Origin: Pleurotus djamor
Lineage: Eukaryota; Basidiomycota; Agaricomycetes; Agaricales; Pleurotaceae
Assembly: GCA_029747585.1 (NCBI GenBank)
Contig: JAPEVF010000371.1
Coordinates: 1-44,185 of the forward strand
DNA length: 44,185 bases
Reading direction: 5' to 3'
Part shown: one piece after another, positions 22,238-33,676 of the stretch
Layout: each line of letters opens with the position of its first letter
How positions within the stretch are numbered: position 1 is the stretch's first letter
Translations under genes and position numbers: made by a program
Notes under the pieces: model-generated
Seen by the model: only the letters and a program-made list of their open reading frames with translations
Database searches by the model: none
Told to the model about the DNA's origin: nothing

Positions 22238-23045
22238 TCATGGTTGGTGATCCACAAGTTTTACTGTGCCTACACACGTCCTTAATTTCTCGACGGCCGC
22301 CTTCAGCTCTCTATTTAGCAGCATATCCGAGCGATACGCTAACTCAAGCGTAACGATCCCGGCCCCAATACTCTGCCTCGCTCGCAGAAGCTCAACAAGC
22401 CTAATAAACCTCGCGTCTGAGCGGCGCAGAGGTTCGCGTCCATCCGAGGTCCAGCGAATGATCGATAAACGAGGCAGCGAAAACCGTTGTGACGGTCTCG
22501 ACCGGTATTCATCGTCGCCATCATCTTCATCTCCACCTTCCCCTCCATCATCGCCCTGGAACTCATCTCCCTCCTTAGTACGATCCAGCGTAGGCGTATC
22601 GTCCAATAACCAAACCAAATCCTGCAAACAACCCACATTCACCTCCTCCACATTATCCAACGCATGTAAAATTGGCCTCAAACGCGATTCACTGGCTCGT
22701 CGATTGAGCATCCACGGAGCTTGTGAATCCACGCCCAGATAGTTGAAAGACAGGATACTTTCGGTGTCGGGGTGAAGGGAGGAGAAGAGCATTTGCGCGA
22801 TGGCGAAAGTTGTAGGGCCGTTCACAGAGAGTTGGAATGGCGCTGGTGCTTGTACCGCTTTTGAACCGGAGCCGAGCGTTTGGGTGGGATCAGGCCAGAT
22901 ATGGAACGTCGTACAGGTGGTCGACGGATAAAGCCCAGTGGAAAGTCCCCAGGCCGACTTTGGCGCGCTTAGGCGCCACCAGTCTCAGTAGGCTGCATTG
23001 GGCGACGGTAGGCCACAGTTGTCGCGGGTAAAATATCATTTTCAA
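22238..23045 (-). CDS. Leucine-rich (F-box-like) protein fragment, probably frameshifted
   Basis: The downstream frame reads HIWPDPTQTLGSGSKA, GPTTFAIAQMLFSSLHPDTE, NYLGVDSQAPWML and EVNVGCLQDLVWLLDD, ending LRTCVGTVKLVDHQP. The style (leucine-rich, alternating hydrophobics, long acidic loop) is that of the C-terminal leucine-rich part of Agaricomycete F-box proteins. Just upstream, another frame carries plausible continuation (FYPRQLWPTVAQCSLLRLVA through HWALSVDHLYDV). The two frames meet near 22905 with no space for an intron, so a one-base indel, and therefore decay or sequencing error, is likely. No F-box itself and no convincing start are seen. The strong acidic block (GDDGGEGGDEDDGDDEYR) may be an expanded loop. 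Confidence 0.4.
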
Positions 23046-24453
23046 GCGCATATTCAAAATCTCTATTTTTTTTTTGCTTCGAAGTCTCAAAATACGAAAA
23101 ATTGCGGATTACGAGTCCTGAGTGCAACGAAGGCTCGTTGATAGGAAACGAAGTTTCTCTTGGCGTTTGCATTTTCGTGGGATAGCTCGGTTTGCCCTCC
23201 GATTGGCCAATTGGCTCTAGCGCCCGTTCCTGATTGGATGGCCTTTGTTTGCGCTTTATTTGTTCGTTTTGCAAAAGTCACGCCTCGTCTTTTTTCCCAC
23301 GCTGTGGCCTGGACCGCCCTAGACTCACTCCCCCTCGCAAGCCCCTTTCGCTCCGAGGAGCTACTCTTTATTCCCACGCTACTTCACGTCGACGTTGACA
23401 CCAGCTGGACGGTCGGTTGGTCTCTGTTCTTCAGCTTTCGTACTGGCGCTTTACCGCGTCTCCCGCGTCCTTGAATAACTGCGGACGCGTCCTTCGCGTC
23501 TTCAACATGGTCTTTTATTTCACCCTGGGGATTGAGCTGCCCTTTCACTTGCCTTTCACGTGCATGTTCAGCTTCAAAGCACTGCTCTCCTCATGTCTTA
23601 TCTATCAACGACAATTCAATCTAATCAGTGGTGCAAGTAATACTAAGGATGCTCTATCTGTGGCTGCTACTAGTAGGCTACAAACCCTGGAAGGTACNTA
23701 GGGACGCNTGCGTCGTCAAAAAAGACCCTTGCTTGCCCTTTTGAATTGATTAGCGTAAACATTCTAGTAGCTACTAAGTAGTTGGAGAAACGTCTGAGGG
23801 TCAATAGGCATGGGGTTTGTGGAAGTACTCTAATGAACACAGACGAGATAAATAATAGTCAGTAGCTAGCAACAGTGGGTAATGAGATGGTAAGGTCTTC
23901 ATCTACTAAGTTAATGATAGTGGTCACTGGTGGTTCGGAGAGGTTAGTGAAGGGGGTCGAGATAGGTGTCCTAGAAAGCAAAGGGTGTGCCGAGCTTGGT
24001 GCCTTCCCGTATGATTCACATATTCCGTGTCCCCTCGCTGCTAATTTCAATCAGTAGCGCGCAGCGGTATCCCTGGTACAACCAGTAGTACTCAGCCAGT
24101 ATCGAAATCGCAAGGTCGAAACCCAGTCTCCTATGCCTGTGGGTAAGGGGCTGTCGAGGAGAAGAGAGGGGGCGTTGTGTCGGAGAGGACCAAGCGGAGA
24201 AAGAGTCGGAGTCATAGAATTGGGTGGGATCACTTGGTTCGGAGCCCAGATTTTCAAGTTACGAAGTGGTGACGTGGCACCCCCGCCAAAAAGTGTGAGA
24301 AAAGAGATTCGGGCAACTCGGACATTACTAAAAAAGGCGAAGAAGGGGGTTCAGAGACCTTGCAAGCAAGGTAATGTGACCCAGATAATTGGATTTGGAC
24401 GATGCAGGGTCGAGGTCGGTGGCGCGTTGAGCTCTTTGGCCCTTGGACGCTAC

Positions 24454-24780
24454 TCACATTTTCGAGATTCGGGCTGCTATTTCCATCCCTTCAGCTATAC
24501 CGCTCTCTATCACCCGTAAAACCGCATTTCTTGCAGTCGGATCCTGGTCAGAAATGATGCTGTGCGCTGATGGAGCGTTGGGACCGTCTGTAGGACCGCA
24601 CGGCGCAAGTTGGCCAAAAGCGAATATTCTGATGTTGTATGTCCCGATGTTGCCAACTCCAGTCCCTAGACGAGAGACAACGACAACCTGGACGTACCTG
24701 AGCCGCAATCCCGCTTGGTTATCTGTCGCTAAAGTGGGGTCTTGTGCCTGCAAATGCGCTTGCACGAGTTCGGCTGTCAT
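24454..24780 (-). CDS. Weak ORF, possibly the first exons of a small gene
   Basis: The frame starts MTAELVQAHLQAQDPTLATD and ends VIESGIAEGMEIAARISKM at a possible GTGAGT donor. An internal 69-nt piece with GTACGT and ACATCAG ends could be an in-frame intron; removing it joins NQAGLRLR to IFAFGQLAPCG. The composition looks protein-like and the predicted helix at the end is regular. I do not recognise a family and could not follow the gene past the donor. Confidence 0.28.
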   Translation of the reverse strand: MTAELVQAHLQAQDPTLATDNQAGLRLRYVQVVVVSRLGTGVGNIGTYNIRIFAFGQLAPCGPTDGPNAPSAHSIISDQDPTARNAVLRVIESGIAEGMEIAARISKM

Positions 24781-25098
24781 TCCTTATGGCTGCTAAGGAG
24801 CTATGAATAACCCACCCTCTTGCCGATGTGCGAATGGGCCCCGTGGAAAGTGATGGATGATGGCTGTGGTTGCTGTGGCATATTCGCTGATGCTGGGAAA
24901 CCACTTCCTCGATTAGGACGGACACGCTCTATGTTTTTTTCAGGAGGTACGCATTGTCAACACCGCACTTGTTTTCTACATAATCCTAAAACCCTCTGTG
25001 TAGGTCAAACTTTTGCTGCAGAGGCATGGTTCATCCTTTCTTGATGAACTGGCGGTCGCCTTTGCCTGGCCTCGAGGCTTCGCCCACTCCAGATTCAT

Positions 25099-25148
25099 TT
25101 ATCTAGATAGACGGTATCTTGACACCTCTTTATTGCCACGCTTAGATA
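25099..25148 (+). promoter_or_regulatory. Cluster of GATA-factor-type sites upstream of the permease
   Basis: Within 50 bases there are four GATA cores: TTATCT at 25099, AGATAG at 25105, TATCT at 25115 and AGATAG at 25144. Three fit the HGATAR consensus of AreA/Nit2-type nitrogen regulators. They lie about 240-290 bases before the permease start, so nitrogen-source control of this transporter is plausible. This is inferred from motif density and target type only. Confidence 0.35.
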
Positions 25149-25385
25149 GAACCGCATGGTCTTCTCCCTATACCACCAGCGCACATCACGGTTTCCCCAA
25201 ACGGAGAAGGGGCTTTCGAACTTAAACAGTTCTTTTACCTTACGTGGGCGGTCTTTGCTTTTGCCCTTGCTCTTGGCTCCTCCCAACCCCAGCCTCAGCT
25301 TCAGCTTGATCGCCCCTCGTCCTCGCGGCGCCGAGCTTTCATCTGTCTACCAAGTCACCTCGACAGCAGAGTTTCATCGCCAATA

Positions 25386-28111
25386 ATGGAGGATTTCAAG
25401 GACCCTGCGCACGCAGAGAAAGGTCTCGACTATGGCAGCTACGATGAGCCATCCAAAGAGACCGCGCAAAAGTATCACTTCGAGGCTTCCGATTTGGATC
25501 AAGTCCAACGAAAGCTCAAGCAGCGACATATCCAGATGTACGTTGACAAATATTTTGGTTGAATACATATCTTCCCGTTCGGCCTGTTCAATTTTTCGTT
25601 GCTAGGATTGCCGTAAGTGAAACCAACTTTAAAGACCAAGATACCCATACAAACGATGATGCCTTTGCTAGATCGCTGGTACAATCGGTACAGGTCTCTT
25701 CCTTGGATCTGGAGGTGCCTTGCGTGGCGCTGGACCTCTTGGCGCTCTCATTGCCTATGCCTTGGTCGGAACGGTCGCTTACTCGTCAGTACGATATCTC
25801 ATATGGTCAGATCGACAGCTCTCATCGTCATTGACACCCTAGATCACTATGTTCGGTAGGGGAGATGACCACCCATGCCCCGATCTCAGGGACGTTCCCG
25901 CATTTTGGTGCGTTCGCTGAGTCGATTCTGATTCCGTGCGTGCTTGGCTGACTTGGACGCTTGGCTTACAGCCAGTCGATGGGTCGATCCGGCGCTTGGT
26001 TTCGCAGTTGGTTGGGTGAGCATCTTCATATTACTGTCAAGAATCGTCTGAATTGATTGCGTCGTTCAGAATTACTTCTACACACAAGCGTGAGTTCCTT
26101 TCACGTGTCTTTGGAACTAACGACTGAACTAATGGTCATCCTAGTATATCGGTCCCCGTCGAAATCACCGCCGCTACCATCTTGATCACTTTCTGGGATG
26201 ACAATGTGAGCTGCCTGATAATGGCGCTGGAGTTTGACTGATAGAATTCTAGACTAAACACTTGGCTGGTTATACCGCCGTTATCTGTGTGGCTGTCTGC
26301 GCAATCAACATCTTCGGTGTCCAATACTTTGGAGAATGTCGGTATTTCGCAATTCCTTCAGCCGAGCGTCAGAGGTGCTCATTTGATGTTTCACAGCCGA
26401 GTTCTTCTTCTCCATCATTAAGCGTACGGATAGCCCTTACTCACAACTCCAAAAGTCTGACATGACTCGATAGTGACGATGATTACTGGTCTCATTCTCT
26501 GTGGCCTCGTCATTGACCTTGGCGGCGGTCCCAACCATGAGCGCATCGGTTTCCGTGTACGTCCTGATCTCTTTTGTGGCCACGCTCTTTGACTCACTAC
26601 CTTCACCACATCTGCAGTACTGGAAGAACCCTGGTGCTATTGCCCCCGCTGGCTTGGTCTCGAACATTAACACGGATCGATTCCTCGCTATCCTCTCGGT
26701 CATCGTCCAAGCCGCCTTCTCGTTCCAGGGAATGGAGCTTGTCGCCATGTGCGTCTTACTTTTCATATAAACCGAATGTCCTCTTATGACGTCGACGGCA
26801 ATGTAGTGCTGCTTCAGAAACGAAGAACCCTCGACACAATATTGCCAAGGCCGTCCGAAGGGTCTTCTGGCGTATTTTCATCTTCTACGTATGTTCTTTA
26901 CCTTTTCTGGGTTGAAAGCCCATTCTAATGTTGGACCGATGTTAGATTCTTGGTGTTCTCATCATTGGAATGTGTGTGTCTTCCAATGATCCAGCTCTCT
27001 TGCAAGGTACGCCTATCTGGTTCTTTGTATTATAAGCTCGGAGCACTTAACTCTTCCTTTACTACATAGATTCCGGAACTGCGGCTGAATCTCCCTACGT
27101 TATCGCCATCAACCGTGCTGGCATCAAAGGTACGGAAATTCGCGCCACCTTCCATCAAAATCGAACGCGCTAATTATATCTTGAACCCTATGCGTAGTTC
27201 TGCCCCACATTATCAACGCTGGTGTTTTCACGAGTGCTTTCTCCGCAGGGAACAGTTTCCTGTTCTGTGCTTCTCGGGTTCTCTACGGTCTTGCGCTTCG
27301 CGGACAGGCACCTAAGTTCCTTACGTATTGTACGAAGAAGGGCTTGCCTCTTGCGGCTGTTTTGACTTCGGTGAGTAGACGAAATGCGCGTATACCCATC
27401 TGATTGATGCTGATTCTGTTGTGAATTTTGTAGTCGGCGTTTGGCTTTTTGTCCTTCATGAATGTTGCTAGCGGTTCTGAGACGGTGTTCAAGTGAGTGT
27501 TTTTGGTTAAGGTTGGTATATGGTACATGGTTACTCACGTCGTTCCTCTATCAGCTGGTTCGTTAACCTCTCCACTGTTGCCGGATTCTTCTCGTGGTGG
27601 ACAATCAACGTGACCTATGCTCGATTCCGTACGTTGTGATCCCCTCTTACCTGACTCTTACCTGGTCACCTGGGAGACTCATGCACGATTCCTGACTACC
27701 CATTTGACAACAGACGCCGGTATGAAAGCCCAAGGCCGTGACCTCAAAGCCAACATCTACCACAATCGTTTACAGCCCTACGTTTCGTACTGGGGTATCT
27801 TCTGGACGACGATATTCATCTTGATCAACGGCTTCGAGGTCTTCTTCGAATGGGCTGTGGATGATTTCTTGACGGCGTACATCAACATCCCGATCTTTAT
27901 TGCCTTGTATGTTGGATATAAGATCTTCAAGAGGAGTAAGTTCTGGAAGGCTAGTGAGATGGACTTCACGACTGTGAGTTGGCTGTACTTTGGTTTCGTT
28001 GCATCTTGTGCTTACAATGATGGACAGGGTATCCCAACTGTTGAAGAAACGGAGTTCCCAGTGCCACCACCAACAACTGTTCTGCAAAAGATTGCTGCAG
28101 TACTCTTCTAA
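25386..28111 (+). CDS. Amino-acid permease (APC superfamily, DIP5-like), copy 1
   Basis: Proton-coupled amino-acid uptake at the plasma membrane is the family role. Nineteen exons sum to 1641 nt (546 aa) with about twelve hydrophobic segments. Key family sequence: IAIAGTIGTGLFLGSGGAL in TM1, GAGPLGALIAYALVGTVAYS, GEMTTHAPISG after TM2, QAAFSFQGMELVAI and SPYVIAINRAGIK. The cytosolic N-terminus (MEDFKDPAHAEKG) and the C-terminus (GIPTVEETEFPVPP) are typical. Exon 2 is a 7-nt microexon (GATTGCC, 25606-25612) that joins QM to IAIAG; exons 6 (20 nt) and 9 (27 nt) are also tiny. The next gene downstream is a tandem paralogue in the same orientation with matching exon structure. Substrate cannot be told from sequence; acidic or neutral amino acids are likely by resemblance to Dip5. 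Confidence 0.92.
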
Positions 28112-28893
28112 ACTTCANTTTTCGTTTTTTTTTTGCGATGAGTTACGGTGTCAGACCATAACCTGACCAAATGAATGTTACGTTACTTACCTGCATACGC
28201 TTTTTTCATGTACTTAGCTTCTTTTCTTCGTCTTCGTCCGATTAATAATTTGCGATGACTTTTGTGCTGCTTGAAACTGGGGGCTGGAGGGTATCCAGAA
28301 TATGGACTCTGGAGGTTCTTATGTTCTCTCGAAGCGCGGTCGAATCGGCTAGGTCGACCTCCGGGCTATGTATCATCCAACTGACGGGGTGTCGCCGAGG
28401 CTAATTGACTGTCCATGTGCAGCATGAGATATAATTACTCTCTCGCGCCCGGGACATTTCGTTGGTGATAGTGCAAATGTTTCTGGCATGTAAGTTGGGC
28501 TTGGGGGGAGGCTTGGTCACTTGGCAGCGGTGCCTGATATTCTGAGCTATATTTGGAAGGTCGCGGTCCAAATCAAGGTTTGTTTCTTACCACCATCATT
28601 GTCACTGGCTTGTCACTGGCGACTCACGCGACCGTAAAATAAGCAACCCACTCTAAGTCCAATCGCTTGCTTCCCCTTTTGCGTAATTTCCGTGAAAAGA
28701 TGGCTTCGCGTCAGCATGGCTCAATTGCTTCGATGGGTCACACNAAAAAGGACTGGCCGGGGGGGAACGGTTCTCTTTCTAGTTCGGTTCCTTCTTTCTC
28801 CCCTTCCCCGCTCGCCCTTCGGAAGCAGCGTAGAGTGCTGCGAGATCTTACTTGGGGAACGCTCATTTGCACTAGTTGTAACTTTCTCCCTCG
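28112..28893. other. Spacer between the two permease genes
   Basis: Holds the 3' UTR of copy 1 and the promoter of copy 2. Ns occur at 28118 and 28744. The plus-strand frame that runs from 28667 into copy 2 contains no domain before the permease start and crosses an N, so I treat it as upstream sequence. A TGATAG motif lies near 28465. Confidence 0.45.
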
Positions 28894-31645
28894 ATGGCTA
28901 CGATGGCTGAGAAAGNAAAAAATCCAAGAAAGGGAGAAGGATCTGACTCTTGCCGAAAAGGGCTTTCATGATGATAGCGCCTCAAGTATTCCCCCAGCTG
29001 AAGGGTCTGGCTCAAGTCGGGGAGGCAGTGAAAGAGAGTATCTGGATGTTTCAAGCCAGGACAAGGTTCAGAGAAAGCTGAATCAACGTCATGTCCAAAT
29101 GTGCGTTCCGAAGTCAAAGGAATCTGGTCTTGTTGGCACTGATTACGGGTGTATCGCCGCATCTCTGCTCTGCTCTACAGGATTGCGGTCAGTTTTGGCC
29201 TTTTTTGCTCAATATATGCGCTCATTTCTGCTGCGCTAGATCGCCGGGACTATCGGAACTGGCCTATTTCTAGGTTCCGGAGGTGCTCTCAGTGGCGCTG
29301 GACCTCTCGGCGCCCTCATCGCGTACGCTTTGGTCGGCACTGTGGCTTACTCGTGCGTTATCGTGTTTCATCTGTCTGTACGAATGCGGACTGAGAGAAA
29401 AATATCTACAGTTCACTCTGTTCAATTGGAGAACTCTCTACTTTCGCTCCAGTTTCGGGAACGTTCCCCCATCTTTTGCTTCTCGGATGGGTCGACCCTG
29501 CGTTTGGCTTTGCTGTTGGCTGGGTGAGTGTCTTGTAACTTCGGATGGTCGGTGGCCTGAATAATGCGATAGGTGTATTTCTACTCTAGCGCGTGAGTTT
29601 ATTCGGACCATTCTTGCTAGTGGCGTTGGGGGTCTCAAAATTGCGAAAAGAATATCCACTCCGGTGGAAATCACAGCTGCCACTATTCTGATCACCTTTT
29701 GGGATGACGATGTGAGTATCTATATTCGTATCATTCCATGAAAAGTTCGAACATTATACCCATCCCTAGCCAGGCCATATGGCTATCTACACCGCCGTCG
29801 TCTGTGTCGTTGTATGCTCGATCAACATCTTTGGCGTCAAGTATTTCGGAGAATGTAAGTTCATTCAAGGAAGGGGTGCAAGTCTAGATCGCTTCACTGA
29901 CTTCTTTGCCACAGCCGAATTCTTTTTCTCTATAATCAAGAGTGAGCAGTCCATTTGCTCCTTGAGGGTGCACCTATTAAACATGACTCAGTTTCCATGA
30001 TTACCGGTCTCATCATTTGTGGTCTGGTCATCGACCTCGGTGGTGCGCCAAACCACGAGCGCATAGGCTTCCGCGTACGTTCCGGCTCGATTGACCCGAT
30101 CCAGAACTCATCGCCTTCTAGTATTGGAAAAATCCTGGTGCTATCGCCCGTGCTGGCTTGGTCGACAACATAACGACCGACAGGTTTCTAGCGATCGTTA
30201 GCGTCATCGTTCAGGCTGCTTTCTCATTCCAAGGAATGGAACTGGTCGCCATGTAAGTGACAAGTCTTGGCCTCCGGTCGACCTGGGATACTGAACAACG
30301 GTGGCTTCTCTCAGCGCGGCTTCGGAAACGGAGAGCCCACGTCGAAACATCGCCAAAGCAGTGCGAAGGGTGTTTTATCGTATCATCCTCTTCTACGTCA
30401 GTTCCCAAATTGCAATCGTAGAGTATCTGTGAGGCTAAGGCTGTTTCTTGCGCGCAGATTTGTGGTATCCTGATTATTGGGATGTGCGTGGCGTCCAACG
30501 ATCCGGCCCTCTTACAAGGTACGCCGTGCTCATATCGCCTACGCCCAGAGTAGTGGTGCTGATCGTGCTGTAGACACCGGCAATGCAGCCCAGTCTCCAT
30601 TTGTCATCGCTATCAACCGAGCTGGAATTAAAGGTAATTCTCTCGCGCGTAATAATCAGTGCTCAGTTTGCTTACACGGATATGTAGTTCTACCCCATAT
30701 CATCAATGCAGGAGTATTCACTAGTGCATTCTCTGCGGGTAATAGTTATCTGTTCTGTGCATCCCGTGTGCTTTACGGTCTCGCGCTGAGGGGTCAAGCA
30801 CCCAAGATATTTACTTATTGCACCAAAGGCGGGTTGCCTATTGTTGCTGTGTTAACGTCGGTAAGGCGCCTTCTTCTCTATCTAGGGGGTAGGAGCTTAT
30901 GGCATCCATAGGGGGCGTTCGGTTTCTTGGCTTTCATGAACGTATCGAGTGGTGCAGAAACTGTGTTCAAGTTTGCTTCCCGCCTTATTGCTGCTCTTTG
31001 TGAAATCTCACTGCTTTTCGTTCTACAGCTGGCTTGTGAACCTCTCTACTGTGGCTGGGTTCTTCCTATGGTGGTCCATCAATATCACATATGCACGATT
31101 CAGTAAGTCTTGGCACATCGTTTATTCCATATCCCACTCCGTCTGATGTGTGTATGCGACCTAGACCGGGGTATGAAGAAGCAAGGACGTGATCTCACCA
31201 AGAATGTCTATCACAACTCATGGCAGCCTTACATTTCGTATTGGGGCATCATGTGGACGACTGTGTTTATTCTGATCAATGGTTTCGAAGTGTTCTTCAA
31301 TTTCACCATCGATGAATTCTTGACCGCATGTACGCCCCATCTCATCCATTCTAACGTAGCACATTATGACTGTTCCCCGAACTTGCCGTGGTTGTGTAGA
31401 CATCAACATTCCCATCTTCTTTGCGCTGTTCCTCGGATACAAGATCATCAAGCGGACGACGATATGGCGGTCGTATAACATGGATTTCGAGACGGTGTGT
31501 ACCTTCTCGGTTGTATTGGTTGGCCTTTCTTATTGATGTCGCGATCATTGGCGACCTGTAGGGCATTCCGACGATTGAGGAAACCGAACTACCGGAGGTT
31601 ACGCCGACAACGATCTCAGGCAAAATCTTTGCATTCCTATTCTAA
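28894..31645 (+). CDS. Amino-acid permease (APC superfamily, DIP5-like), copy 2
   Basis: Tandem paralogue of the upstream permease and presumably also a plasma-membrane amino-acid transporter. With the N at 28916 removed, the start reads MATMAEKEKIQEREKDLT and nineteen exons sum to 1698 nt (565 aa). A second in-frame ATG lies at 28903. Exon lengths match copy 1 almost throughout, including the 7-nt microexon (GATTGCG, 29181-29187) and the 20- and 27-nt exons. Two differences stand out. Copy 2 lacks the intron between FPH and WVDP and instead codes LLLLG there (copy 1 has FASR). Copy 2 has an extra intron, 31330-31399, after DEFLTA. The N-terminal tail is longer and Ser/Gly-rich. Conserved segments: IAGTIGTGLFLGSGGAL, VQAAFSFQGMELVA and SPFVIAINRAGIK. 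The paralogues may differ in substrate or regulation. Confidence 0.9.
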
Positions 31646-31742
31646 CCCAAGAGATTCGTGTACTAACTGGACGGTTTACTTATCAAATAACATAAAGTGT
31701 AAGATGTACATCTACATATCCTTACATACAAAACGCAGTGAC

Positions 31743-33676
31743 CTAGATCTTGCGGAACTTCCCCTGCATCCAAACACGATACATCTTCAGCATTCGTTTG
31801 CGATTTACGAGTAACCGCCGGTCGACGCCGAGTTGCTCGATGGTAAACAGGGGTTGTGGAGGGAGGTCTTGGGGCGGTGTGAGGAGGTTTATATGTATGA
31901 CTGGAGTAATTGTGGTCGTTGTGGCGATTGCTGTGGACGTTGTATCGTCAACGGAACTAGAGACTGGTTCACTCAGTGGTACAGCCGAGTGTTGATCTGA
32001 TGGTATTGAGGGGTTCTTCGGGGACGTTGTGGGCGTTGGTTGGGATTCAGAAATGTTTACGACGGTGGAACTGCCTGGGTTGTGGGTTGCCAAGTTAGTA
32101 GACACTCGAAGGAGTAATGAGAGGGAAATGATGGTTATGTAGGGAAGGGAGGACTTACCTTGTGATGCTGAGCCGGGTGAGTCGGTTCCGGTGTCTCCAT
32201 CATCGACGAATTCTGTTGTTTCGGTGGAGTGGGCGATCCCACCTGCTCGGGAGCCTGTGAATAATAATGCTAATTCATCTAGGAAATTTGAATTTGTGAT
32301 AATTAAGAAAATATCAGATTAATTAGATGAGACGCGTGTAGTGTGGAGGTAAGTGATGCACTGACCTAGTTCGAAGAAGTAGACGCGAGTTTTGTCGCCA
32401 CGGATGTAGAAGTTCTCATCGAGCATACGGCCATTTTTGAAACGGAGTTGGGTCAGGTCGTGTCGCCCGTAGTCTCGAAGGAGGACGAGACCTCCGGGTT
32501 TGAGGAGCTACAGAAACAGATAAGTGAAAGATGAGTGTTTGATAGGGAACAGTATAGGAGGGATGGGACCTTGTATATGTTGGAGAGTGCTTTATTCCAT
32601 TCGTCAGGGTGAAGCGCACTAAGGACGAATACGAGAGTGATGATGTCTACAGTCCCGGGCTCGAGTTTCTCTGGCAGTCCTTCCGTAGAGGTAAGATCCC
32701 ATACTGATGAGTGGATCATTCCGGTGGGGGGTGATATGTACAAGGGATGATTCTGATGTGTGTATTTTTCGTGATGAGAGGTTGAGAGTAAGTTGATGAT
32801 ATGTGATGATATGGTTCCTTTGTTACTTTGGGGGGATCAAGTTAAAGGAGGAACTGACCTGGACGACTTTAACGGCATGGGAGGAGTAATCGTAGGCGTG
32901 GATGGTGAGATGGGGGTTTTCGTTTATAGAGAGGAGGGGGAAGACAGCGTTCCCTGCGCCTTTGTGGAGCGATTGAGAGGGTTAATGGTGAGTGAAGGTG
33001 TAAAAGGTAACGGTCGAAAGGTCCGGAGGTACTGACCACATCCGACTTCGACTATCACCTTCGAGCCGGCCTATGAGCGGCGTATGATGAGTATCAGGGA
33101 ATGATGGTCTTCTATGCGTTGTTGATCACATACATCTATCTTCGTAGCTTCTATGAGTTCTGGGAACTCGTTGGATAACCTAACGTCCACCGTTCCATTT
33201 AACACAGACACATACATAGGGTTCTTCGATGTCATTGACCCACCATTTTCGGTTTCGGAAAAAGTTTCCAGCATTGGCTTTGTAGAAATTATCCCTGATA
33301 ACTGGACATAAGGCTTCTTTGACCCGCTGCAAACGCGAACAGATGCGTTCATGATATGTTTACGACATACCAATGTTTTGCCGGTTTGTCGTTGTATTTC
33401 GGTTGATCTTCCAGTGGTACGGGGTTGGCTCTCTGTCGCGTCAGAGATTGGACAATCTTTTCTGCCTGATCATCAGGGGGAGGGACGTGATCCCAGGCAT
33501 TGTGAGACCAGACTTGGGATTCGTCGTTGAGGAACCTATGGCATTTTTATTATTATTTTAATTTGGGTATCAGGTGTAGGATAGTGCACTCACCTGGATC
33601 CAAATGGAGGGTCATTCGCAGCTATATCGCGCACCGACGATGTGGTCTTTGTGGTAGATGGGCTTGATGAAGCCAT
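31743..33676 (-). CDS. TRM140: tRNA N3-methylcytidine methyltransferase (Trm140/METTL2 family)
   Basis: SAM-dependent enzyme that forms m3C at position 32 of tRNA-Thr/Ser anticodon loops. Ten exons (33676-33594, 33535-33371, 33295-33245, 33179-33134, 33070-33037, 32959-32859, 32752-32570, 32507-32366, 32254-32159, 32104-31743) sum to 1263 nt and 420 aa. Family motifs in order: [35 protein letters not shown], the SAM loop [14 protein letters not shown] (about 123-136), [54 protein letters not shown] and [21 protein letters not shown] Ser/Thr/Pro-rich insert precedes the last motif. There is no sign of the actin-binding fusion of S. cerevisiae Abp140. It faces the second permease tail to tail with only about 97 bases between the stops. 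Confidence 0.93.

Larger units (their letters stand above)
23046..25385. other. Gene-poor stretch upstream of the first permease
   Basis: No convincing gene apart from the weak minus-strand ORF listed separately. Inverted CCAAT-type sequence (gattggccaattgg near 23201, and gattgg near 23232) could mark an unannotated promoter. Plus-strand frames after it (for example from 23507, MVFYFTLGIEL) show no domain. Two Ns at 23698 and 23708 mark poor sequence quality. The last 300 bases form the 5' region of the permease gene. Confidence 0.35.

Noticed and set aside
24100..24135. tRNA-like ggtcgaaaccc motif
   Set aside because: No matching acceptor or anticodon stems could be drawn around it.
28667..28893. 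Upstream extension of permease copy 2
   Set aside because: No permease-like sequence, crosses an N at 28744, and a better start (MATMAEKEKIQ) lies at 28894 once the N at 28916 is removed.
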